Source: Patescibacteria group bacterium (GTDB taxonomy: Bacteria > Patescibacteriota > Patescibacteriia > UBA10025 > JAHIVO01). From it: a DNA stretch of 34,941 nucleotides. The translations under genes were made by a program, and so were the position numbers. Where the stretch lies: NCBI GenBank assembly GCA_018816445.1, contig JAHIVO010000019.1:1-34941 (forward strand). Reading direction: 5' to 3'. Below are positions 22,368 to 30,641 of the stretch, piece by piece; the stretch's first letter is position 1; the number at the start of each line of letters is the position of its first letter. The notes under the pieces are model-generated. The model ran no database searches. It saw only the letters and a program-made list of their open reading frames with translations, and was not told the origin of the DNA.

Positions 22368-23900
22368 TTACCTGGCGTATTCGGTTATTCTGGTTTCACG
22401 AATAACATTTACCTTAATTTCACCTGGATATTTAAGTTCTTCTTCAATTTTTGTGGCAATTTCTTTGGCTAGTTTGACGGCCTGCAGGTCATCAATTTTA
22501 TCCGGAATAACAAAGACCCTGACTTCGCGGCCGGCCTGGATAGCGTAAGCTTTTTCAACGCCGTCAAAGGTCTTGGTTAAGTCTTCCAGCTCGGATAATC
22601 TCTGCAGGTAATCTTCGTAAGTGTCTTTTCTGGCGCCTGGCCGTGCTCCGGAAATAGCATCAGCAATTTTTACTATCAGAGCTTCCAAGGATGGCGGTTC
22701 ATCTTCGTGATGATAAGCAATACAATTTATGATTTCCTGGGACAGGCCGAATTTCTTGGCAATGTCCCGGCCTATTTCAGGGTGCGTACCTTGGACCTCA
22801 TGGTCTACTGCTTTTCCAATGTCATGGAAAAAGCCGCCTTTTTTAGCCAGGGCTACATTGGCACCTAGTTCTTCAGCCAGGAGAGCGGATAAATGAGCCA
22901 CTTCAATGGCGTGTCTCAGGTTATTCTGCCCATAACTGGTTCTGTATTTCAGCCGGCCGATAATCTGCAGCAGCTTCGGGTCTAGACCGGCAATACCCAC
23001 TTCATAGGCTGCTTCTTCACCGGCTTTTTTAATATCCAACGCCAATTCCTTTTTAGCCACCTCGATTGTTTCTTCAATGCGAGCCGGGTGGATTCTGCCG
23101 TCCTGAATCAGTTTGTCCAGGGTGCGTTTGGCTAAGTGCCGTCTGATTGGGCTAAAACCGGAAATGACAATGGCTTCTGGCGTATCATCTACAATAATTT
23201 CCACACCAGTTAACTGTTCAAGGGTTTTAATGTTTCTGCCTTCCCGGCCGATAATCCTGCCTTTCATTTCATCTGAAGGCAGGTTGACTACTGTTGTTGT
23301 AGTTTCAGCCGTGTGAGGCGCAGCGCAACGCAGGATAACCCGGCTGAGAATATCCTTAGATTCCCTTTCCAGGGCCTCATTAGATTCTCTTTGGAGCTTG
23401 GAGATTCTCTGTACTAACTCATCCTTGATTCCCCTTTCGGTGTTGTCCAGCAATACCTTTTTCGCCTCGTCTTTTGTCAGTTGGGCAATTTTTTCCAGTT
23501 TGGCGATCTGTTCATCTTTGATTTTAATGATTTCTTTCTTGGCTGCTTCCAGCTTGTTGGCTTGTTCAAACAGCTTTTGCTGTTTTTCTTCCAGGTTGAG
23601 CAGTTTCTGGTCAAATAAATTTTCGCGTTTTTCCATTCTTGACTGCGAGTGTTTTAGTTCGCTTTGGCGCGATTCTCCCTCTTCCTTAGCGTCATCAATG
23701 ATTTTTATAGCTTTGTCTTTAGCCTGAATCAGCATTTCTTTCTGCTTGTTTTTGGTTTCTTGTATTAATGCGCTAAGTTTGGATTCAGCGGTGTTTATTT
23801 GTTTAGCCGCCCAAAATTTTCTGCCCCACCAGCCTACTATCATGCCACCCGGCAGGCCAACAATCGTTAAAATAACCCAGATCCAATTTTTAATTTCCAT
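22368..23900 (-). CDS. rny: Ribonuclease Y
   Basis: RNase Y is a membrane-anchored endoribonuclease that starts mRNA decay. The 510 residues have an N-terminal membrane helix (WIWVILTIVGLPGGMIVGWW), a long Lys/Glu coiled coil to about 190, a KH domain containing GRIIGREGRNIKTLEQLTG, an HD hydrolase domain with NLRHAIEVAHLSALLAEELG and GGFFHDIGKAVDHE (His-Asp metal pair), and the C-terminal YPGEIKVNVIRETR. All expected parts are present and length is typical. The upstream gap is AT-repeat DNA plus the clpP terminator. No Shine-Dalgarno sequence precedes the ATG. Confidence 0.97.
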   Translation of the reverse strand: MEIKNWIWVILTIVGLPGGMIVGWWGRKFWAAKQINTAESKLSALIQETKNKQKEMLIQAKDKAIKIIDDAKEEGESRQSELKHSQSRMEKRENLFDQKLLNLEEKQQKLFEQANKLEAAKKEIIKIKDEQIAKLEKIAQLTKDEAKKVLLDNTERGIKDELVQRISKLQRESNEALERESKDILSRVILRCAAPHTAETTTTVVNLPSDEMKGRIIGREGRNIKTLEQLTGVEIIVDDTPEAIVISGFSPIRRHLAKRTLDKLIQDGRIHPARIEETIEVAKKELALDIKKAGEEAAYEVGIAGLDPKLLQIIGRLKYRTSYGQNNLRHAIEVAHLSALLAEELGANVALAKKGGFFHDIGKAVDHEVQGTHPEIGRDIAKKFGLSQEIINCIAYHHEDEPPSLEALIVKIADAISGARPGARKDTYEDYLQRLSELEDLTKTFDGVEKAYAIQAGREVRVFVIPDKIDDLQAVKLAKEIATKIEEELKYPGEIKVNVIRETRITEYAR

Positions 23901-23901
23901 A

Positions 23902-23950
23902 TTATTTATTGGTTAATAGTTTTTAGTTAATAGTTTATGGTTTTAGTTAA
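23902..23950. repeat. AT-rich degenerate repeat upstream of rny
   Basis: Tandem near-copies of GGTTAATAGTTT / AGTTAATAGTTTATGG. The same words appear at 1553-1598 and 25709-25760. Confidence 0.6.
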
Positions 23951-23961
23951 ATTAGGTTTAC

Positions 23962-23994
23962 AAAAATAAGGGTAATCTACTAGCGGTAGACCCT
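23962..23994 (-). terminator. Terminator of clpP
   Basis: Minus-strand bulged hairpin AGGGT-CTAC / GTAG-ATT-ACCCT followed by TATTTTTG. Confidence 0.65.
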
Positions 23995-24033
23995 CGGTAC
24001 TTATTTAAATTAGGATAATTCTAGGTAAAAATT

Positions 24034-24612
24034 CTATTTATGGATTATCTTATCCACTAAACCGTATTTTTTCGCCTGATCAGCTGACATAAAGTAGTCC
24101 CTGTCAGTGTCTTTCCTGATTTTTTCCAAAGATTGTCCGGTGTGCAAAGCCAGAATTTCATTTATTTTGTCCCTGATTTTAATGATGTGCTCAGCCCGAA
24201 TTTTTATATCAATAGCCTGTCCTTCTGCTCCGCCCATAACCTGGTGCAGCATCAACTCTGAGTTGGGTAGGACAAATCGCTTGCCCTTTTTGCCGGCTGC
24301 CAGGAGCACTGCTCCCATTGAGCCGGCTAGCCCCACACCGATGGTGGCTACGTCGGGTTTCACATATTGCATAGTGTCATAAATTGCCAAGCCGGCCGTG
24401 ACTGATCCGCCCGGAGTATTGATATAGATTTTTATATCCTTGGTCTTGTCAATTGATTCCAGAAATAAAAGCTGAGCAATAACTGTATTAGCTACTACAT
24501 CATTAATGGGACTGCCTAGAAAGATTATCCTTTCTTTAAGTAACCGAGAGTATATATCATAGGCACGTTCGCCAAAGTTTGATTTTTCTACCACCGTAGG
24601 TATTAGGTGCAT
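24034..24612 (-). CDS. clpP: ATP-dependent Clp protease proteolytic subunit
   Basis: ClpP forms the tetradecameric protease chamber fed by Clp ATPases. The 192 residues contain the catalytic triad: Ser98 in [11 protein letters not shown], His123 in SELMLHQV, and Asp172 in [28 protein letters not shown] is the usual oxyanion-region signature. Length is normal; no long propeptide is visible. It is a single-gene unit with its own promoter and terminator. No Shine-Dalgarno sequence is seen near the ATG. Confidence 0.97.
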   Translation of the reverse strand: MHLIPTVVEKSNFGERAYDIYSRLLKERIIFLGSPINDVVANTVIAQLLFLESIDKTKDIKIYINTPGGSVTAGLAIYDTMQYVKPDVATIGVGLAGSMGAVLLAAGKKGKRFVLPNSELMLHQVMGGAEGQAIDIKIRAEHIIKIRDKINEILALHTGQSLEKIRKDTDRDYFMSADQAKKYGLVDKIIHK

Positions 24613-24653
24613 CTATGTAAAAGACTCGTATTAATTATAAATGTGTATTTAAT

Positions 24654-24683
24654 AGTATAATTGGTAACAGGGATTCTTGTCAA
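24654..24683 (-). promoter_or_regulatory. clpP: Promoter of clpP with a palindrome over the -35 box
   Basis: Minus-strand TTGACA (24678-24683), 18 bases, TATACT (24654-24659). The -35 box lies in the 13-base palindrome TTCTTGACAAGAA (24674-24686), a possible operator. Confidence 0.65.
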
Positions 24684-24710
24684 GAAGGGGCACTAAAAAA
24701 ATTGTCTAGA

Positions 24711-24728
24711 TGGGATTAAGAATCCCAG
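24711..24728 (-). terminator. Hairpin at the 3' end of nrnA
   Basis: TGGGATT / AATCCCA stem just past the stop; a run of seven T follows after about 12 bases, so it is an imperfect terminator. Confidence 0.5.
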
Positions 24729-24730
24729 CT

Positions 24731-25708
24731 CTATTTTTTCACCACCTGCCAGCCTTGGGGTGTTTCTTTAAGCTGGCCCTTGATAGTAAAGCCGGCTGCT
24801 TTTTTATGGCCGCCGCCGCCGAAAAATTCTGCAATTTTTGATACATCAACATCCGGCTGCGTTGTTCTTAGGCTGCCTTTAATAGTGCCGTCTAATTTTT
24901 CACGCAGTACGATTATAGCCCTGGCCTGCTCCACATTATTTAGAAAGTTAGCAATCCCCTCGCCGCTTTCATCATCTATACCCAATTCATCAAAGTCTTG
25001 CTGGGTAAGCACTGTTGTAACAATTCCGGTTTTTTTGTTATGTTTGAGGCGCGATAAAGCCCGGCCCCAAAGCTGGAGCTGAGATAGGGATTTATTACGG
25101 AAGGTGTTGGTAATAATTTCTCGTACGCGTGCGCCAGAGGTTAATAATTTTGAGGATACCTCCATGGAAGAAGGTGTGGTGGCCAGGTTAGAAAAACTGC
25201 CGGTATCCGTCAGGATGCCGGTTAATAAGCTAGTGGCCACTTCCTTGGTTATGGGGAGCCTGAAGTAGTCAAGAAAATGGAATATTATTTCCGAGGTAGA
25301 CGAGGCTTGGGGATGAACCAGATTAATGTGACCGTAATACTGGTTTGTCGGATGGTGGTCAATGTTTATAACCACTGGCAAGCCTTTTATTTTCCTGAAG
25401 TGTTTATCTACGCCAGCATATTGCAGGTCACCTGAATCAAGTATGATAATTAAGTCATGTTCATTTTTCATCAGATGATTTTCATCATTGCTAATATGCT
25501 CAGTATCAGGCAGGAATTTCAGGTAGTCAGGAGTTTCTGTAAGACAAAACAAAGTATGGTCAGTTTTGACCAGCCTTAGATAATGATGCATGCCTAGTAA
25601 AGAGCCCAGGGCATCACCGTCAGGATTTTGGTGAGTAATCACAATTACCTTATTGGCTTTGTCTATTTCGTCCTTAATTTTTTGGAAAATAGGAAAAAAT
25701 TCTGTCAT
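24731..25708 (-). CDS. nrnA: DHH-family oligoribonuclease / pAp phosphatase (NrnA-like)
   Basis: NrnA degrades short RNA oligomers and removes the 3'-phosphate of pAp. The 325-residue protein has the DHH-domain motifs THQNPDGDALG (His26, Asp30, Asp32), ILDSGDLQ (Asp91), IDHHPTN (Asp117-His118-His119) and LLTGILTDTGSF, and the C-terminal DHHA1 motif FGGGGHKKAAGF for substrate binding. All metal ligands are intact. Its position after infB-rbfA is the classic order nusA-infB-rbfA-nrnA. No Shine-Dalgarno sequence is visible. Confidence 0.94.
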   Translation of the reverse strand: MTEFFPIFQKIKDEIDKANKVIVITHQNPDGDALGSLLGMHHYLRLVKTDHTLFCLTETPDYLKFLPDTEHISNDENHLMKNEHDLIIILDSGDLQYAGVDKHFRKIKGLPVVINIDHHPTNQYYGHINLVHPQASSTSEIIFHFLDYFRLPITKEVATSLLTGILTDTGSFSNLATTPSSMEVSSKLLTSGARVREIITNTFRNKSLSQLQLWGRALSRLKHNKKTGIVTTVLTQQDFDELGIDDESGEGIANFLNNVEQARAIIVLREKLDGTIKGSLRTTQPDVDVSKIAEFFGGGGHKKAAGFTIKGQLKETPQGWQVVKK

Positions 25709-25760
25709 TGATTAGTTTATAGTTTGTAGTCTATGGTTTATAGTCTATGGTTGAATGGTA
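25709..25760. repeat. AT-rich degenerate repeat between rbfA and nrnA
   Basis: Near-tandem copies of TAGTTTATAGT / AGTCTATGGTTTATAG. Same word family as the spacers at 1553 and 23902. Confidence 0.6.
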
Positions 25761-25812
25761 TTTATATCTAGTAATAATTTAACCATCAACTAACTACCAG
25801 GAACTATTCATC

Positions 25813-26157
25813 CTACTTTTCTCTGTGAATTTTGTCAATAAGGGTGTCAATATGTGAGACTTTTTCTTGTGAAAGATCACTATAAAAAATTAGCTTTGGC
25901 AATTTACGAATAACCATTTTTTTTCCTAATTCATATTGGAGAAAACCGGCTTTTTTATGCAAGGTTCTCATAATGGGTTCCTGTTCTGAAATAGGCAAAA
26001 TACTGACCATGACCTTAGCTTGGCCCAAGTCCTTGCTGGTGTCCACTTTGGTTATAGTAATAAGACAGCCATGGGGGGTATTTATTTCTTTTAATATCAG
26101 CTGTCCAAGTTCTTGTTTAATTAATTCATTTACTTTTTGGATGCGGTGTGATGACAC
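25813..26157 (-). CDS. rbfA: Ribosome-binding factor A
   Basis: RbfA binds the immature 30S subunit and assists 16S 5'-end maturation. The 114-residue KH-like protein has the expected RIQKVNELIKQELGQLIL start, the strand ITKVDTSKDLGQAKVMVSIL, and the end LIFYSDLSQEKVSHIDTLID. The start is GTG, 17 bases after infB; no ribosome-binding site is obvious, so coupling to infB is likely. Confidence 0.93.
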   Translation of the reverse strand: MSSHRIQKVNELIKQELGQLILKEINTPHGCLITITKVDTSKDLGQAKVMVSILPISEQEPIMRTLHKKAGFLQYELGKKMVIRKLPKLIFYSDLSQEKVSHIDTLIDKIHREK

Positions 26158-26174
26158 AATTATTTTATGTAGAG

Positions 26175-28160
26175 TTATTTTTTAAGCTCTTCCTTAAAGA
26201 CTTCCAGGAAATCATTTTCCTGCAAGGTAATTGGTCCTTTGAACTGAATGCCGCATTCAGAACCAGCGGGCACCTCACTTACTTCAGATTTTGCTACTTG
26301 CAATTTTTCTATCATACCCTGACCAATGTTTACTTTATCGCGGATAACCCGAGCTTCTGTGCCGGTTATAATTTTACCTTTGGTAACTTGAGCGCCTAAG
26401 ATCATACTTTTTTTTGCGGTTCGGAAAATTGCGATTATTTTAGCTCGACCTAGTTCAATAATTTCCTTTTTTATTGTTTTTTGCTTATCAACTTCCTTTT
26501 TAACCAGGTCAATCAAGTCGTATATGATCTCATATAAATGTATGGGAATTTCCTTTTCGTCAGCAATTTCACTGACTCTAGTATTTGTTTTTACTTTAAA
26601 ACCATATATAGCGGCCTTTGTGCCTTCGGCCTGCAGTACGTCCGCTTCGGTAATATTACCTAAGCCCTTACCTACAATTTCAACCTTTACTTCATCTGTA
26701 CTTAGAGTTTCCAGGGATTGCAATAAAGCTTCCTGGGAACCAAGCATATCAGTTTTTAGAATTATATTCACGGTTTTTTTCTTGTTTTTTTCATCATTAT
26801 GTTTAGTTTGGGTGCGTTGCCAGGTCTGTTTGTCGCGGTATACTTTCTGCTGGCTTTGGAGTTTTTTATTTATTTTTTTCAATGAAATTTCATCGCCCTT
26901 AACCTGGAGGAAATCACCTACTTCGGGGGTATCTTTAAGTCCAAGGATTTTTACCGGCATTGATGGCAGGGCTTGTTTAATTTCCTTTCCTAAATAGTCT
27001 TTCATGGCCCTAATTTTTCCTACCACATTTCCTACCTGTACAAATTCACCCTGGCGAAGCGTGCCGGTTTGGATAATGGCTGTAGCCGTGGCTCCCTCGC
27101 CTTTATCAATATGTGATTCAATTATTGTGCCTATGGCCGGCACACCCGGATTGGCCTTAATATTATCCTTTTCCAAGTCTGTTAACAAAATTAAGTGGTC
27201 CAGCAGATCTTCAATTCCTTTTCCTGATTTTGCAGAGACCGGGATAGTAATAATTTTACCTCCCCAATCTTCCGGCAGCAGGTTTTTTTGAGCCAGTTGC
27301 TGTTTAATTTTTTCCACGTCCGCTTCAGGCTTATCAATTTTATTAAGGGCAACTATAAAAGGGAGCTTGGCGCTGTCAATAATTTTAATAGCTTCTACGG
27401 TCTGGGGTTTAATGCCGTCATCTGCTGCAATAACCAGGATTGCGATGTCGGCAATACGCGCTCCGCGGGAGCGCATGGCAGTAAATGCCTCATGACCCGG
27501 AGTGTCGATAAATGTAATTATTCGTCCGTTTTTTTCCATTTGATACGCACCAATGTGCTGGGTAATGCCGCCTGACTCTTGGGCCATTATTTTTGTTTTT
27601 CTGATAGCATCCAAAAGCATTGTTTTACCATGATCAACATGTCCCATAACCACTACTACTGGAGGTCTGGTTGTTAAATTTTCTTTATTAGCAGACAAGG
27701 CTTGTTTAATTTCTTCATCTTCAGGCTTGGCTGACTGTTCTTCTTCTTGTGGTTTTGTTTTAAAGCCAAAGTCCTGTGCTAAGATACTAGCTGTTTCATA
27801 ATCAATTTGTTCATTCAGGTTCGCCAGGATGCCGTTTTTCATCAATTCCTGGATTACAGTAGCCACCGGCATATTAATATAGGAAGCAAAGTCGCGTACG
27901 GTAATAGTTGGTGGGATGACGATTTCTTTGGCCGACATTTCAATCTCTGGTTTTTCCTCAATCTCGTCCTTCTTCTTCAATTCCTCCTTAATTTTAATTA
28001 CTACCTGCGGCTCTTCCTTAAACCTTTTAATGATTTTTTGAGCTACTTTATCATCCACTTTAATTGCCTTTCTGCCAATATCAAAGCCTAAGCGTGGCAA
28101 TATAGTAAAAAGCTCGCTGCTAGGTGTTTTTAGTTTTCTGGCTAATTCTGTTACATTCAT
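26175..28160 (-). CDS. infB: Translation initiation factor IF-2
   Basis: IF-2 is the GTPase that brings fMet-tRNA to the 30S subunit. The 661 residues have two IF2-N-like helical modules (about 1-50 and 83-135), the G domain with GHVDHGKT (173-180), the switch region [21 protein letters not shown] and NKIDKPEAD, then domains II, III (near 460-560) and the C-terminal fMet-tRNA-binding barrel with the end-motif NDFLEVF. It is short compared with the 890-residue E. coli form because the long N-terminal linker is missing. First visible gene of infB-rbfA-nrnA. Confidence 0.97.
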   Translation of the reverse strand: MNVTELARKLKTPSSELFTILPRLGFDIGRKAIKVDDKVAQKIIKRFKEEPQVVIKIKEELKKKDEIEEKPEIEMSAKEIVIPPTITVRDFASYINMPVATVIQELMKNGILANLNEQIDYETASILAQDFGFKTKPQEEEQSAKPEDEEIKQALSANKENLTTRPPVVVVMGHVDHGKTMLLDAIRKTKIMAQESGGITQHIGAYQMEKNGRIITFIDTPGHEAFTAMRSRGARIADIAILVIAADDGIKPQTVEAIKIIDSAKLPFIVALNKIDKPEADVEKIKQQLAQKNLLPEDWGGKIITIPVSAKSGKGIEDLLDHLILLTDLEKDNIKANPGVPAIGTIIESHIDKGEGATATAIIQTGTLRQGEFVQVGNVVGKIRAMKDYLGKEIKQALPSMPVKILGLKDTPEVGDFLQVKGDEISLKKINKKLQSQQKVYRDKQTWQRTQTKHNDEKNKKKTVNIILKTDMLGSQEALLQSLETLSTDEVKVEIVGKGLGNITEADVLQAEGTKAAIYGFKVKTNTRVSEIADEKEIPIHLYEIIYDLIDLVKKEVDKQKTIKKEIIELGRAKIIAIFRTAKKSMILGAQVTKGKIITGTEARVIRDKVNIGQGMIEKLQVAKSEVSEVPAGSECGIQFKGPITLQENDFLEVFKEELKK

Positions 28161-28173
28161 TTGTTAATAATTT

Positions 28174-28196
28174 AAAAACGATCTTAGCAAGACCGC
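28174..28196 (-). terminator. Terminator after the kinase-like gene
   Basis: Minus-strand CGGTCTT-GCT-AAGATCG (one G-T pair) followed by TTTTTAAA. Confidence 0.7.
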
Positions 28197-28229
28197 TTTT
28201 CTTCCATTACTTTTTTAGTGCAAGGAAAG

Positions 28230-29006
28230 TTAAAACATACGGTTCTTGCCAACAATTACTTTTAATTTTTTTGGAATCACCTTTACGGTCACGGGTGTCT
28301 TTATTTTTATCTGGCCATCAGCAATAACCGGTAGGCCTTCTTTAGAGCATTTGATTTTTAGCTGTTTTAGCGGAAAAACGCTGTTGGTGGAGTACTGTTT
28401 TTTAAAAACATTGAATAGATTCGATCTTTTTGATTGCGGAGAAAAGACTGCTTCCAGAATTCCGTCTTTTGGATTGCAGATTGTTTTATTGGCAGTATCT
28501 TTTTCATTTAGAGAGGTATCAAAGTTGCAAATACTTATAGTTTCATTTTCTGATAATGGGCTAATTTGGTAATTACCACAGTCCATGGTTATGTCTTTTT
28601 GGGAGGGTATCTCCAGCGAGGAGATAAAGTAAAAGTCATTTGCCTTGCCGAGATCAATTTTTTCAATAATTCTGGAAGATATTGTATCGCAGGCAGCTTC
28701 CCCTAATGGAATACCCAGTATTTGGGCAATTTTATTATTATTGCCTATTGGAATAATGCCTAAAGTTATATTTAAATCAGGCAGCAGTTTAATAATTTGA
28801 CTGACTGTATTGTCATCACCAACTGCAATCATTGTTTCAGCACCTTTTTTTACTGCTTCCTGTACAATTTCCTGTAAACTTTTTAAAATAGATAATTTTT
28901 CTGTGCGTCCGTTGATGCCAAGATCCATTAATCTAGTCTCAATCTTGTTTAACGTGCTGGTGTATTTTTTGTCACTTAAAAAGGAATCGTAAATATAAAA
29001 ATACAT
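28230..29006 (-). CDS. Degenerate diacylglycerol-kinase-fold protein (258 aa)
   Basis: The layout follows lipid kinases of the DAGK/YegS type: an ATP-binding domain with AETMIAVGDDNTVSQIIKLL and IIPIGNNNKIAQILGIP (residues 57-100), then a beta-rich second domain ending VIADGQIKIKTPVTVKVIPK. The nucleotide loop that is normally GGDGT is GDDNT (63-67), and the usual GTGND is GNNNK (88-92). Such changes in both loops suggest lost or altered phosphoryl transfer. It is 3 bases downstream of the bactofilin gene and shares its promoter, hinting at a cell-envelope or shape role. Confidence 0.75.
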   Translation of the reverse strand: MYFYIYDSFLSDKKYTSTLNKIETRLMDLGINGRTEKLSILKSLQEIVQEAVKKGAETMIAVGDDNTVSQIIKLLPDLNITLGIIPIGNNNKIAQILGIPLGEAACDTISSRIIEKIDLGKANDFYFISSLEIPSQKDITMDCGNYQISPLSENETISICNFDTSLNEKDTANKTICNPKDGILEAVFSPQSKRSNLFNVFKKQYSTNSVFPLKQLKIKCSKEGLPVIADGQIKIKTPVTVKVIPKKLKVIVGKNRMF

Positions 29007-29009
29007 ACT

Positions 29010-29405
29010 TTATTCTTTGGAATTTTTTTTAATTTCTTTTATTAGTGCTTCTGTTTCTGCCACCATGGTACACTTACCGTTCATAATGGCTCCTTCTTCA
29101 ATTGTCAAAATTTTTGTATCCAGATTTCCGAATATTTTTGCAGACTGGGTCAGTTTAGCTTTGCCAAGAACTTTTACATTACCCCTGATTTCTCCTGATA
29201 GAAATAAATCATTAGCTTCAACTTCCGCCTTAACTTTTGCTTTACTACCAATTTTTAAATTATGTTTTGTTTTCAGAGTACCGTGCACCACTCCTTCTAC
29301 AGTAATATTGCCTTCGCTTGAAAAATTACCTTCAACTTTTACAGAAGGTCCAATAATGGTTTCTACTTCTCTGTTATCTTGTTCTTCATTTGAAAATAAT
29401 GCCAT
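29010..29405 (-). CDS. Bactofilin family cytoskeletal protein
   Basis: Bactofilins polymerise without nucleotide into filaments that organise envelope growth. The central region (about 20-115) is a right-handed beta-helix of repeating short strands: EGNITVEGVVHGTLKTKHNL, KVKAEVEANDLFLSGEIRG, NVKVLGKAKLTQSAKIFGNL. The short polar N- and C-terminal tails are typical. Length 131 is normal. It is first in a two-gene unit with the kinase-like gene. Confidence 0.92.
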   Translation of the reverse strand: MALFSNEEQDNREVETIIGPSVKVEGNFSSEGNITVEGVVHGTLKTKHNLKIGSKAKVKAEVEANDLFLSGEIRGNVKVLGKAKLTQSAKIFGNLDTKILTIEEGAIMNGKCTMVAETEALIKEIKKNSKE

Positions 29406-29435
29406 AGATTTAAAATTATGTATAATATTTAGTTC

Positions 29436-29464
29436 ATTTTAGTATTTTTTTGATATATTGTCAA
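29436..29464 (-). promoter_or_regulatory. Promoter of the bactofilin unit
   Basis: Minus-strand TTGACA (29459-29464), 17 bases, TAAAAT (29436-29441). Confidence 0.6.
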
Positions 29465-29533
29465 ATAAAATTGATATAATCTTAATAATGTAATAAACTC
29501 TAATTATCCCAATAATTATTAAATATTCAAAAA

Positions 29534-29803
29534 ATGCCGAAAAATAAGAAAAAGAAGAAATTTCTTCAGGGCATGGAGCACCTTAAACAAGAAATTGGTG
29601 TTGAGAGTGTTCAGTCAACCTCCGAAACCAGTACCGAGAACAGCATATCTAGCAGCCATTCCATCCTTAAAAAAGAGTTATTATCAGCTATGGTATTAAT
29701 ATCAGTTCTAACGCTTGTTTTAGTTGGATTAATGATTTTAGATCAGCAAACTAACTATATTAATAGTTTTGCAAGCAAGGTGATGTCATTTATTAATAAA
29801 TAA
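29534..29803 (+). CDS. Small single-pass membrane protein (89 aa)
   Basis: No family is recognised. A Lys-rich start (PKNKKKKKF), a Ser/Thr-rich middle (STSETSTENSISSSHS), one membrane helix (LLSAMVLISVLTLVLVGLMIL, about 49-69) and a short tail. The Lys cluster suggests an N-in topology. It is divergent from the bactofilin unit, so it may act with it at the membrane, but this is only context. No Shine-Dalgarno sequence. Confidence 0.65.
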   Translation: MPKNKKKKKFLQGMEHLKQEIGVESVQSTSETSTENSISSSHSILKKELLSAMVLISVLTLVLVGLMILDQQTNYINSFASKVMSFINK

Positions 29804-29974
29804 TTTACGACACTACAATTTGTTTAATATTAGCTAAAATATCGTAATTCAAGTAATTTGGGTGATATTGTAACTCCACGATTAAGCATATTTAATGCTA
29901 ACATTAGGACAATTTTAAATTATTTACAATTATCCGCTGAAATAAATTACTATTTAGTGTTAATATCCTAAAAA

Positions 29975-29990
29975 TGTTCCACGTGGAACA
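29975..29990. promoter_or_regulatory. parS-like ParB binding site 1
   Basis: TGTTCCACGTGGAACA is a perfect 16-bp palindrome that matches the chromosomal parS consensus (TGTTtCACGTGaAACA) apart from one symmetric base pair. It extends to ATGTTCCACGTGGAACAT at 29974-29991. Confidence 0.88.
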
Positions 29991-29995
29991 TTCTA

Positions 29996-30010
29996 CGTTC
30001 CGTGGAACAT
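29996..30010. promoter_or_regulatory. Shortened parS-like site
   Basis: CGTTCCGTGGAACAT resembles the parS palindrome with the central two bases missing. It lies 5 bases from the full site; it may be a decayed copy. Confidence 0.5.
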
Positions 30011-30087
30011 TATATCCCCTTAATAGCTTGCATCAAAGGCTGATAAATCTTTAGTGGACAATGCATATCTAATTATTACTTATATAG

Positions 30088-30338
30088 GCCTTGGTAGTTC
30101 AATGGATACCCCGCCCGCCTTAGCGAGCCCTCGTAGTTCAACGGATAGAACAAAGGACTCCTAAGCCTTAGATGTAGGTTCAATTCCTGCCGAGGGCAGT
30201 TAAGGCGAGCGGGGCGGGGAACATAAGGACTCCTACTTCGTCCACCAAAGCTTCGCTTTAGCGATGCGGACGGGAGCCTAGACAGAGATTCTACGCTAAA
30301 GGCTAATCCGCCTCTGGCGGAGATTGCTCTCAAGGGCA
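30088..30338 (+). pseudogene. tRNA-Arg(CCT)-like sequence split by palindromic inserts
   Basis: Pieces that align in order with the intact tRNA-Arg: GCCTTGGTAGTTCAATGGATA (30088-30108), GAACATAAGGACTCCTA (30219-30235, including anticodon CCT), AGCCTAGACAGAGATTC (30275-30291) and CTCTCAAGGGCA (30327-30338). The D-loop gap holds the whole intact tRNA-Arg between CCCCGCCCGCCTTA and its near-complement; the anticodon-loop gap holds a hairpin with CGTCC / GGACG ends; the T-loop gap holds TCCGCC-TCT-GGCGGA. Not a functional tRNA unless the inserts are removed. Confidence 0.65.
30127..30198 (+). tRNA. tRNA-Arg(CCT)
   Basis: Cloverleaf: acceptor GCCCTCG / CGAGGGC, D-arm GTTC / GAAC, anticodon arm AAGGA / GCCTT (closing A-G mismatch) with loop CTCCTAA, T-arm CAGG-like stem with TTCAATT loop, discriminator A. 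CCA is not encoded. Reads AGG. It is enclosed by an imperfect GC-rich inverted repeat (30109-30122 and 30201-30219). Confidence 0.88.
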
Positions 30339-30345
30339 GTTCCTT

Positions 30346-30419
30346 GGGCCATTAGCTCAATTGGCTAGAGCGCTACATTCGCATTGTAGAGGTTACCGGT
30401 TCAAGTCCGGTATGGTCCA
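30346..30419 (+). tRNA. tRNA-Ala(CGC)
   Basis: Acceptor GGGCCAT / ATGGTCC (one G-U), D-arm GCTC / GAGC, anticodon arm CTACA / TGTAG with loop TTCGCAT (anticodon CGC, reads GCG), T-arm ACCGG-TTCAAGT-CCGGT, discriminator A, no encoded CCA. Confidence 0.9.
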
Positions 30420-30425
30420 AATACC

Positions 30426-30498
30426 CGTACGCTGGGCAGGTTGCAGAGGTCGCCAGTTCGTTTGTCCTGATGAATATCAGGAACTCTGGCTAGGTCCA
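30426..30498 (+). pseudogene. tRNA 3'-half remnant with a hairpin in the T-loop
   Basis: GCAGAGGTC, the T-stem GCCAG / CTGGC, and TAGGTCCA resemble the 3' half of the adjacent tRNA-Ala. The T-loop is interrupted after TTCG by a 22-base insert with the perfect hairpin TCCTGAT-GAAT-ATCAGGA (30461-30482). Confidence 0.6.
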
Positions 30499-30564
30499 AA
30501 TTTAGTGAAATATTTGTATTACTATTGGATATTGTGATATTCTATTAATAATCGTAATGATTAT

Positions 30565-30641
30565 GGGCCCGTAGCTCAGTTGGCTAGAGCGCTTGCATGG
30601 CATGCATGAGGTCAGGGGTTCGAGCCCCCTCGGGTCCACCA
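30565..30641 (+). tRNA. tRNA-Ala(GGC)
   Basis: Acceptor GGGCCCG / CGGGTCC, D-arm GCTC / GAGC, anticodon arm CTTGC / GCATG (one T-T mismatch) with loop ATGGCAT (anticodon GGC, reads GCC/GCU), T-arm AGGGG-TTCGAGC-CCCCT, discriminator A and encoded CCA. Confidence 0.92.

Larger units (their letters stand above)
29804..30087. other. AT-rich intergenic region with parS sites
   Basis: About 280 bases with no gene. The left part is AT-rich without clear structure; the right part holds one full and one shortened ParB-type palindrome, listed separately. Confidence 0.6.

Noticed and set aside
30076-30333. 85-codon minus-strand frame over the tRNA-Arg region
   Set aside because: It runs antisense through a tRNA and palindromes; no ribosome-binding site and the sequence is another antisense-tRNA artefact.
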